Assembly: GCA_021234155.1 (NCBI GenBank)
Contig: JAJEKV010000064.1
Coordinates: forward strand, 5,456,001 to 5,520,000
Reading direction: 5' to 3'
DNA: 64,000 nt
Source of the DNA: Isoetes taiwanensis
Lineage: Eukaryota > Streptophyta > Lycopodiopsida > Isoetales > Isoetaceae
The position numbers were made by a program, and so were the translations under genes. Below, piece after piece: positions 55,199 through 64,000 of this stretch (the first letter of the stretch is position 1; the number at the start of each line of letters is the position of its first letter). The notes under the pieces are model-generated. The model was not told the DNA's origin and did not search any database. It saw only the letters and a program-made list of their open reading frames with translations.

Positions 55199-57988
55199 TG
55201 GAGATATCAGGTTTTCCTGAGCCATTCTAAATCCATGGATCAAGAGCATTTCTTAAACCATTTAATGAGATCTGATGATGTGGTACAGATCCACACATGA
55301 TCCACACTTATGAAGTCCCCATAATTTCTTCTTCAGCCAGCAAAAGCAGATTTGGTTTGTAAGCTTTGGCCAAAGATACCATATAGATTTATGCATGAAT
55401 TGTGTTCAATCCGACCTCTTTGTCCATATGCTTTTTTGTTGCTGCATGAGGCATTCCATAAATGCGAATGCGTGTCAGCCTGAATAAACTTTTTAGAATC
55501 ATGCCAGTTTTCAGCTATTGTAACAAGAACCAAGAATCATTAACAACATTTTCAAATCTGTGTATATGTTTATGTGAAGATACAGATCTTAAGACTAGAG
55601 TTTTGTTTCATGTATCATTGTATGGATTAGCAACAAAATTTATGAAACTGTAAAATGAGCAGAGGTAATAAGCTACTTCTCACCTCTATTTTGTTCCCTA
55701 TCTTCTATTTCTGCTATTCCTCAGGATTTTAATTTGATTTGCAGTTTGCTCAAGATAGGAAATGGTTAGATATTCATGAAATTCTTCTTGCTCATCAGTT
55801 ATTGTTCTTGATCTGCAGAGGAGAAACTTGAATGTAGCGCAATGGTTGGATCAAGTAGCTTGGACCGAGTATTACGGCTTCATTATTTAGGTGTCAGGAT
55901 GCATTGGATAAAGATACTAGATTGAGTTGGTACATTTTCTTGCTCTGGGTTTATTTTTAGATTTTGCAATGTCAAGGCAATTAAGCAGATGACTGTTTAA
56001 AAAGCACTATAATTGGCTCATCTCCCATCAGTTTTGGTTCATCTTCTAGCACTACAGGCTATCATTTTTTAGAGTTTTTTTTTCCCCTATTGTTAAAGGA
56101 CGGGGCATGGATGGGATGTTTGCCAGTCTCCTGCTCAATTTTGAGCAGTCATGTATAATATTTCATATTTTCTCTTTTAACACATGACGTTCAAATGACA
56201 TTGCTGGAGAGAGACCAAAATCTACGCAGCATTTGAAATGATCACAGAGAACTTTTTTTCCTTCAATGCAGAGGACCATTCCAGGACCATAGACCATTCC
56301 AGAACATTCCAGGTATGGTAATCATTATGCGATAGACAGTGCTAAGCTAAAGATAAAGGTTTCCATGAACTTCTGTAGTTAGGAGCATCCTACAAATACA
56401 GAGTGAGTAAAATGTCAAGCTAACGTTCAGTAAGAATTAGCTTAACGAGTCAGAGTACCATCATATGAGTTTGTAAGATCTGTGTCAAACTCGCTTTGAT
56501 TCGTACACGTGGTTCCAAGAATAACTTAGTTGTGGTACAGTTGATGCCTTATGAATTTGAATGTGAAGGATTCATCGCAATGTATTACCTATCTGAAGTT
56601 ATGCAACATATAATCTGGCAGTTCACTGCACATAATGATAACATGAAAACATTTACAATAATGCAGTAATGGAAGATGTGACTTGGTGATCAGGGTATGA
56701 ACGTGTCTTCATATTACAATTATGAGCCTGTGATGCTGAAGTTTGTTAAATGAAAAAACATTTGTAGCAGATTATGGTAAGGCAAGATTATGGTAAGGCA
56801 AGGTCTGGCATTTCTCAAACATTTATAGGTAACTTATGTTGTGGATAAGATTTGAACTTTTGTATCTAGAAATGTAGCATGCTGTTGTAATTCTATGACT
56901 GACATCATTTGATATTCCTAAAAGGTAAAGACATAAATGGTCAGGCAGATCAACATGGAACCTTTCTATATACATAGCCTACATTTTTTGCAGATCTACT
57001 TACCTTCCGGGGATAGTCTTTACGACCACGGCTGCTTGAAAGCATCAGCCACATAGCTAAGATGTTCGTACAGGAGGGCCAAAATTTTCCAAGTTGGATA
57101 ACACATGCGAGCAATTTATTTCTGTTGAGTACGGAACTAGACAACACAGGTCTATTCCATTGAGGAGATTACTGTTCATAGAGTATTTCTCTAAGGTTGA
57201 AAGGCATTTATTTCTGATGTCAGCTGGGATGCAACTACTAATATAACCATTTGCATTTGTGGGCTTAAGTTTATATGTTTCTTGGCTAGGTATATTTTAA
57301 TTTGGCATGCAAAAGTAAGTACTATGTCCCGAAAACTTTTATCTTTTGAATTGTCTCTCTCTCTCTTAAATATCCAAGGGTATCTCTTTTTTAATAGTAA
57401 AAAATATCTAGATTTTGCACTGAAGTTGCCGCCTTCACTACTTGCTTCGTTATGGAGAAAGCAACTAACTGTGCAACATGGACGCTCTATGTATTTTTAT
57501 CACAACTTTGTTTTACCCTAGACACTTTTATTAGAATGTTAATTCCTTGCAATATTATTGGGTCAATTAATTACTACCTAAGAGTTTTGTTGGTTAGCTT
57601 TCTTATGTCTATTCATGGGAATGTTCAAAACCAATGTTAGTGTTAAGAGTACCTAATGTTCAAAACCATGTATTATTATTATTGATCCGAAATCTCTTTA
57701 AATAATTACGATTTAAAAGGGAATATATGCTATGCTATGGGGATGGACAATTGAGTTAGAAAATTAATGAGAAATTATTTAACATGACTACATATGTCAA
57801 CATGCTATTAATCATTCATCCACAATGGACTATGTTTTGAATGTTAATGGAAGTGGCAACTTGAAAGACCTTGGTTTATCTATTTTCTAGATTACATGTC
57901 AAATGTATTTGATCCCACATTTAAGGTTGTGGGTAGCCCTTAAATTTTAGAATTTATAGGTTTAGGTTACGAGGATTTATTTTATCAT
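55199..57988. other. Intergenic DNA, nothing recognised
   Basis: No gene, RNA or named element is supported. A few short direct repeats occur (gaccattccag near 56275-56310; attatggtaaggcaag near 56770-56800). Confidence 0.4.
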
Positions 57989-58789
57989 GAATTCTATAGA
58001 ACTTAGAGGATGTAACATATCATCACACTAGGGTTAAGCCTTAGGGGCTTTGGTTTTTTGTTCGGGTTTAGTGTTTGTGTCTTCAGATAGAATATCAGAA
58101 CTCGAGAGAGTCCTAAGATATAAAACACCAAGGGATGCTCTTATATGAATGGGGAGGTATTTCAATTTCTAAACAACTAGCATCTTCACTTTGGGGGTCC
58201 ATACATATGTAGGGCCGTCGCTGCGATCACAGGTGAGTGAAAGACGTCTTTAGAGGATATGGAAGGTATGTTTTGTTTCTTCGCAGATTTCGCTACACAT
58301 TGGGTATTTCATCCCGTTTGATTATTTTAGATACACCACTTGATCTACTTAAAAATAAATCTGCATCATCAGACAATCACACATCTATGATCACGAATTC
58401 TATAGAACTTAGAGGATGCAACATATCATCACACTATAGATCTAGGGTTAAGCCTTAGGGGCTTTGGTTTTGGTTCGGTTTAGTGTTTGTGTCTCTAGAT
58501 AGAATATCATAACTCGAGAGAATCCTAAGATATAAAACACCAAGGGATGCTCTGACATGAATGGGGAGGTATTTCAGTTCCCAAATTGAGGGAGGTCCAT
58601 ACATATGTAGGGCCATCGATGGGATCACAGGTGAGTGAAAGAGGTCTATAGAGGATATGGAAGGTAGGTTTTGCAAACTTCGCTAAGCATTGAGTATTTC
58701 ACCCCGTTTGATTATTTTAGATACACCACTTGATCTACTTAAAGATAAATCTGCATCATTAGACTATCACACATCTATGACTAATGCCC
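57989..58789 (+). repeat. 406-bp tandem repeat, two copies, inside the 3' part of a Helitron
   Basis: Copy 1 is 57989-58394 and copy 2 is 58395-58789. They share gaattctatagaacttagag, ggttaagccttaggggcttt, accaagggatgctct and a near-identical end acacatctatga. Copies differ by scattered substitutions and small indels. Neither codes for a recognised protein. Confidence 0.85.
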
Positions 58790-58814
58790 GGCATCGCCGG
58801 GCACACGTTTCTAG
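58785..58814 (+). mobile_element. Helitron 3' terminus (plus strand)
   Basis: TGCCCGGC-ATC-GCCGGGCA (58785-58803) is followed by cgttt and CTAG (58811-58814) and then T. This is a second Helitron end of the same style as that at 48014, on the other strand. The 5' end, to lower coordinates, is not identified. No Rep or helicase is nearby, so it is non-autonomous. Confidence 0.8.
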
Positions 58815-59920
58815 TGTGTATGTATGATAAGAAAATACTCAGGTGAGAATCATAACGGGAAGAGCATACCTGCAAGCAAGTCACATCTCAAAATCCATCA
58901 TATACTGTCTAAGTGCCCTTTGATCCTTGGTTTTGATTTGAAGCAAAAAGAACAACTTACATTGACAAAACATTTGAAATGCATTATGATTTGAGACATC
59001 TAGTCATATGCATCTTGTCAGACTCGCATCACATTATTAACAATACAACAAAGAATAAACAAAGAATCGAATACCTAGATTTCGTAAATGGAAGACTTTT
59101 GAGCTTTATGTGGCCATGTATTAAATCCAATTTTTTTGCATCTTTTCTTTAAAAGGGTTAATCCAAACTTTGGATTCCTTTGATTTACTTTTGCAACAGA
59201 GTTTTCTCCTTCAGACAATCAACGAACTTCTTGAACAATCTGAAAAAGACATGCAAGCAAGTCAGTTACACTCGTTACAACAACGACACAATGACAGAAG
59301 CATCCAGGCAGCCTTTATAAGCCAAGAATATTTTATTCAATTTTTGGCAAGGAGCTTAAGTAGTTATTACCATCTTCATTCTAAATTCACAGCACAACGA
59401 TACCTGTGGAAAGAAATGATAATATGGGCATGCTTAATGCATCAATGCTTTTACATAGTAAGGCCTTGTAAGAAATACCTTCCAAATACCAACAGACAAC
59501 TTTTGCCCGCCTACATTTGCTGTAGCCAGCTATCAAATGAGTATTTTTGGAAATTTTGAGAGGGACGATCTGCAAGGCATAACATACAATCATTCCACTA
59601 TCTCAAACACAAAGAGAGCTAAGGTGTTAGGAATTTACACTGTGCATGTGCATCCTTTCTCAAGATGGTTTTGCATAGCTCTGTTAAAACACATTGAACA
59701 CACATTAGATGTCATCTAAAGCACATATCACCAAACCATCATAATCATTTCTCTCTCTGTCATATATCTTCTAGTTTCAAAATGCAAGATGGCAACGCAA
59801 AGGTCTTACAAAATGATACCCAGCTTTTTAATCTTATGCACTGCTTTTGGAGCAAGTTGCAAACAATTAATGCAGAATGGCCTTGATCAATGTATCACGC
59901 CATGAAATTTAGCCCACTTT
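58815..59920. other. Intergenic DNA, nothing recognised
   Basis: The frame at 59170-59559 (129 codons, Gln/Leu-rich) has no motif I recognise and is doubtful as a gene. Confidence 0.4.
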
Positions 59921-59929
59921 GTGGCTCGA

Positions 59930-60540
59930 ATCAAGTTACATGAACCAAGTGGGTTCGCCGGGCGTTTCCGGAGAAAATTAAGCAGGCGAACCCACGCAGT
60001 TGAGGGCGATGGCGTGGGCGTGGGGAGGCTGGCGGATCGTGTCTCCCGGGTTAAGCGACGCAACTTGAGTTGGTGCGAGGCTTGGCGAGCCTCGGCGGCT
60101 CTGGCCCGATTCTGGCCAGGACGGCTACGAGGCCGCTGGGCGAACCGAGGGCTGGCGATGCAGCAGCGCCCGGTACGAGGGGAGTGCGGCTCCAGGAGTG
60201 AGTTCTGATTACGCTGCCGGAGGTTCGGCAGAAGCGCCCGGTCTTGAGTCTGACACGTCTGGTGCAGAAGTGGCAGAGGCCCGGACATTTTGTCGGCGTC
60301 ACCGGGTTCGTGAGCGTGAGCATATCGGGCCCATGGAATCGTGCCACTGCGGGATTATAACAATGGAAGCAAAATTTTTTTCTAGAGAATTTTTTGCGCT
60401 CGGCTCGGGCGCTCCTTGTGCGGTACGTAGAACGAGCTCCCCGGCAAGAAGAAGCTCCGAAGCAACTCCGTTGGATCGATTGAAGCGTGGCCATTTTGTT
60501 GGCTCCTTTGTTGGATCGATTGAGAACGTGGCTCCTTAGC
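59930..60540. other. GC-rich island with open frames on both strands
   Basis: A sharp switch to GC- and CpG-rich sequence between AT-rich flanks. Frames of 95-147 codons are open on both strands, as expected of high GC, and none has a motif. There is a small hairpin (cgaggcttggcgagcctcg near 60078-60096) and a direct repeat (ttggatcgattgagaacgtg / ttggatcgattgaagcgtgg, 60470-60530). It could be a promoter island, part of a transposon end or a captured piece. Confidence 0.35.
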
Positions 60541-61299
60541 CTGTTAAAACAAGTATTTCGCCTTCCTTTTTTCTTTGTTTGGAACGATTTTGAGTTGCAT
60601 TGAAGCGATTTTGAGTCTTGTTTTGAGCTCCATTGACAAAATTATAAGTGTGCTTTCGTACAAGTGCATCTAGGTTCCCTATTGCCATCCCTATTGCTAC
60701 TCTGCTTGGTGAGAGTTGCCCATCATAATAAAGTTTGTTTCCTTAAGTGGGCGCTTATTTATATTTGTTGAAGCTTATTTGTATTTGTTGAGCGTTGAAC
60801 TTATTTTTATTTGTTGAAGCTTTCTTTTTTATTTATTTTTTAAAAGCTTCTCTTAGTCGACTCATAATCACCTGGAATTCAGATATCTATTTCAGAGCAA
60901 TCTACATTTATCCGCCAAAGACCATGTCTCAGCCAGAGGCAGTTCCCGCAGTCGGCATGGATGAGCGTCCCTTGCCATTTGGCCTGCAGAGCGGCCATGT
61001 CCCCCCGCGCGACGGTAGCATTGTTGAATGGTACCCCAACCGCACAATCGTCTTATCCCGCTAGGTATGTTTTGTGTGCTTGTTAACCGTATTTGTTTTG
61101 TGACAGGGAATACCATGGCATTTGGTGCCTGGTGCGCAGGGTCACGTCTGTTGAGAGCGGTCGGGCCCACACCGTTGCCCAGCGGTGGATTTGCACAGCA
61201 CCTGGGTGTACACACTTTGTGGATAGAAGTCGCCGCGACCGGATTTCCGGGATTGACCCGCGATGGGGCTTTGGGGCACCATCGAGCCACCATGCAGGA
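60541..61299. other. Sequence downstream of the MULE-like transposase
   Basis: From about 60890 the sequence turns GC-rich again and probably belongs to the MULE element. No domain is recognised. An AT-rich stretch with ttatttttatttgttgaagc repeats lies at 60750-60840. Confidence 0.35.
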
Positions 61300-63982
61300 T
61301 CAATGGTGGCCCACGCATTTTATTCCGGCCAAGGGGGTGCAACCCGCCAATGTGCGCGAGAGAGTGGTGTCCGAAGCGGGAGGGGCTGCAAAACGTCGAG
61401 AAGCTCCTGCAAAAGCTGCACGTATGATGGAGGCCGCGGCGAGACATAGAGAGGCGAGGAGACAAGGAGCAACAACGATGCGCCTACAGCATGTCCTTAC
61501 CCCTGAGGCGGCCCTAGATGCCTTCCCTGAGGGGCCGGACGCTATGAGATGTTTGCACACAGCATGAGGGCATGGGCAGTCGCAATATCGCATCCTCATA
61601 TGCTGAGTGTATCTCAGTCCCTCCGCTTGATCGGCTAGCCATAGATAACCGACGTCTGCGGCATCTTCCAACCCGGATGGCGTTGGGGTTATCGTGCAAT
61701 GATTGGATAATGGAGTGAGCACCAAAGATGTCTCTTTGGATATGAGCGTGCTATAAGCGTCCCAAACTTCGGCTGCATGGAAAAAGAGAGGTTACGGCCA
61801 ACACACGAGAGAGAGTTACACCCTTTTGTACTTACCAAGACTCCATCTTTCTTCGCACCGAGTTAGGATTGTGCCTCCGGCTGGCATCGTCCCGTCCGGA
61901 AAACCAATGAGATGAGACACTAGTGTGTACATCCTTATATTGACTTTGCACTGCAAGGTTTGAGTCTTCAAAACTTTCGAGTGTGACTCCAATGTAGTTT
62001 GTTGTGTCGACGTTGGCATGGTTGAACGGCCGTTTGTGTCTCTGCGCCATTTACCATCCCACGTCGCCCCATTCAACCGGGGCCAGTGATTCAAGTACCC
62101 TTGGATGATGTGGTTTTGTCCATAGAGAAGCTGAAATTGTGCCAGCTGGGCATTGTAGGCGTTGGCATTTGGCTCTGTCATCAACCGACGGCCGCAAAGG
62201 CCACGTCTTTCCTTAGCATCTCCCGGCCCGGCGGAAATGGATATTTTGCCGCGACGCCTTGGCGTGGAACCAACATGCAAGAACATTGCACGCAACCTTT
62301 TGCAAAACCGGGCTATTGTTACGAATGTGTTGATACAATCAATGCACGGTCAGCAGCATACCGCCATCTTCCCAACAATGTTAGCCTTCCCGACACAACC
62401 TCGGTGATAGCCCGTCTCTCTCACACCGTCCATGTCAATGGTGATTGACCTCGATCCGATTGTGCCCATTCGCCGAAGACAAGGCGTAGCGCTATCTTCA
62501 GGGCATGTCGTTGGTGCCCCTCGTCGGCCTCCACGCTGCATAGCATGTAAAACACTGGGTACCCCACACCCCCGGCAATCGGTACAACCGCTCCGTACAG
62601 GGGAAACTTCCACAGATTTGTACAGAAGGTTGAATCCATGGCCCAACCACCGCCAGCGCTCCATCTCACAGCAGCCTCCAACATCCTGTCATCTTGGATG
62701 ACTAGGATCCATGGTCGGTCCAACGGCTCGGCAGCATGCGGATTCCAAGGCTGGTGAAAAATCACCTTCCCGGAGGCTTTCCAATCGTCAATCCCGCTCT
62801 CGAGGCTTTCCCAGTCCGTACCCAAACTCCCGCCTACGATGCATAAAATGATAAAATATTTACTTCAAATTCATTACTATTCGCAGCGAACTAATCATTC
62901 TCATAAATCTACAACAACGTCACTGTTCCATAGTAAAAGATTTATCAGTGGAGCTTACCGAGTATTCTCTGCCGGTAGGCCAATTGCCACACATCCTCCT
63001 GCGCCATCGTGAAGCGGTATGTGACTCTCTCAACTGGGCTCACCGTCGTACGTATTTGTGGTCCCCGTGCTCTTGCGATGTCCCACGCAGCACGGGTCAT
63101 TCCAATACTTCTAAGCTCTAGTGCGACAGCCGCAAGGAGTTCAGGATGCACGGGCATGGACCAATCTTCCGCATTGGTGAAAGGATCATGGCCAGTGTGT
63201 TCGGTGCTAACGTATATCCGTGCACCATTTCCATTATCTTTCACTGTCCGCAAACGAAACAAGCAACCTCTGCGGTGGGACCGTCTGATTTGCCTATCCC
63301 CCCGGGTCCCTCTCCTGCGTGGTTGCCTCCATCGGTGGCAGGCATAGTCATCCACAATCTCGCCCGTCGCCCGCCGACGCGTTGATGTCCATGGACCAAA
63401 CGGACACGATGAGTGGTTTGAAGCTCAATCACCCTTTGCTCGAGGAGGTCCACGGTGGTCTCCTCCGCGTAGTTGAAGTCGCTGTCCTTCATGGTGCGAC
63501 CACTTTTGCACGTGCACACTTCCATGCATGCAGTTATGTATTCCTGTGGGATGCCATGGCGCCGCAGACCAATTTCCCATTCCTCTGAAATCTTTTCAAA
63601 CGTGGCAGAGGGGGACCGATGGGTGCTTCCATTCAAGTGGCCCATGGCAACCAACTGGCTCCAAAACTCCACGTAAGGGACTAACTTATGAGGCCCAGTT
63701 GCGCGCCGGTACAACCAGCCGTTGGAGTCATCGTCAACTGCAAACTCCTCACAATATGCAGCCCATCGGTACATCAACCTGACATGGTGCTTTCGATGGG
63801 TGGCCTCCCCTTCTCTGCCGAGACCGGGGCAAGAGGGGATCAGCAACACTTATTTCGGCCGGGTGGGGAACATAGTGTTCCTCAGGGCACGCGACCTCAT
63901 CAACCCATACACGGACTCGTTGAGGGCATAACCACCACGGGGGCAACGGAGCCATTGAACCGGGTCCGGTAGACACCGCCAC
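61300..63982 (-). pseudogene. Mutator-like (MULE) transposase relic with SWIM zinc finger
   Basis: Minus-strand pieces in order are an N-terminal region with HVRLMYRWAAYCEEF (63.8 kb) and CLFRLRTVKDN with STEHTGHDP (63.2 kb). Then an intron of 125 bp (62958-62834, TCG|GTAAGC...CGTAG|GCG) and the DDE core: AMDSTFCTN with the first Asp, FPLYGAVVPIAGGVGYPV, then TIDMDGVRET in another frame, with the second Asp. After frameshifts come YNAQLAQFQLLYG, DTTNYI and HSKVLKTQTLQCKVNIRM. A 53-bp intron (61835-61783, CTTG|GTAAGT...CATGCAG|CC) follows, then AEVWDAYSTLISKE and a SWIM finger CDCPCPHAVCKHL (about 61540-61580). The order is that of plant MULE transposases, which cut and paste DNA. Frame changes near 62420, 62400 and 62010-61965 argue for decay. 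The element may extend past the window edge. Confidence 0.75.
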
Positions 63983-64000
63983 TTCATGTACAAGCGGTTC

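Noticed and set aside
60051..60494. 147-codon minus-strand gene in the GC island
   Set aside because: Frames are open on both strands there because of base composition, and no domain is visible.
61028..61567. Plus-strand 179-codon frame
   Set aside because: It is antisense to the MULE SWIM-finger exon; GC-rich DNA keeps such shadow frames open.

Overview
This 64 kb window looks like nuclear DNA of a land plant. It holds a plant-type GH17 beta-1,3-glucanase, shards of PPR, LRR-receptor, MSH2 and peroxisomal ABC-transporter (ABCD) genes, split genes, and dense nested plant transposable elements. The sequence gives no secure family or species. A non-seed or early-diverging vascular plant is possible but not shown. 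The window is gene-poor and AT-rich, with most recognisable content coming from mobile elements. All calls come from reading the sequence; no database search was run.

Layout. 1-7 kb: one intact single-exon GH17 gene at 1951-2985 in otherwise unrecognised DNA. 7.0-8.47 kb: a LINE reverse-transcriptase relic broken before its YADD box. 8956-20946: a complete 12 kb LTR retrotransposon with 1.6 kb LTRs, a 7-bp terminal inverted repeat, a 5-bp target duplication GGCAG, a PBS and a PPT, but no gag-pol, so it is LARD-like. Its interior carries an array of strong hairpins. 21.1-27.07 kb: a minus-strand Helitron with Rep and PIF1-type helicase in one frame split by a single TAG, plus a second, spliced ORF ending in a GIY-YIG nuclease domain. 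27.1-32.6 kb: LRR and PPR shards, tandem repeats and a run of short hairpins. 32.6-34.6 kb: two minus-strand genes, one encoding a histone H3/CENH3-like tail plus alpha-N region and the other a spliced BAH-like protein. 35.1-38.6 kb: intron-containing MSH2 and ABCD fragments in the same orientation. 39.8-48.0 kb: a decayed minus-strand Ty3/gypsy element invaded by one SINE and three 5'-truncated LINE copies with different microsatellite tails. 48-59 kb: two Helitron 3' ends, a PPR shard, a SINE-like head, a LINE-like 3' end and an ORF1-only L1-like insert. 59.9-60.5 kb: a GC-rich island. 61.3-64.0 kb: a minus-strand Mutator-like transposase relic with a SWIM finger.

How the parts fit. The gypsy copy was the target for the SINE and three LINE copies, so it is older than they are. 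The LTR retrotransposon landed just beyond the coding end of the Helitron and may separate the Helitron body from its 3' terminus. The strongest candidate for something undescribed is the Helitron with a linked GIY-YIG nuclease ORF. Next are the LTR element with pairing-conserving U3 hairpins and the H3-like protein that keeps the first eight tail residues of H3 but has lost K9, S10 and T11.
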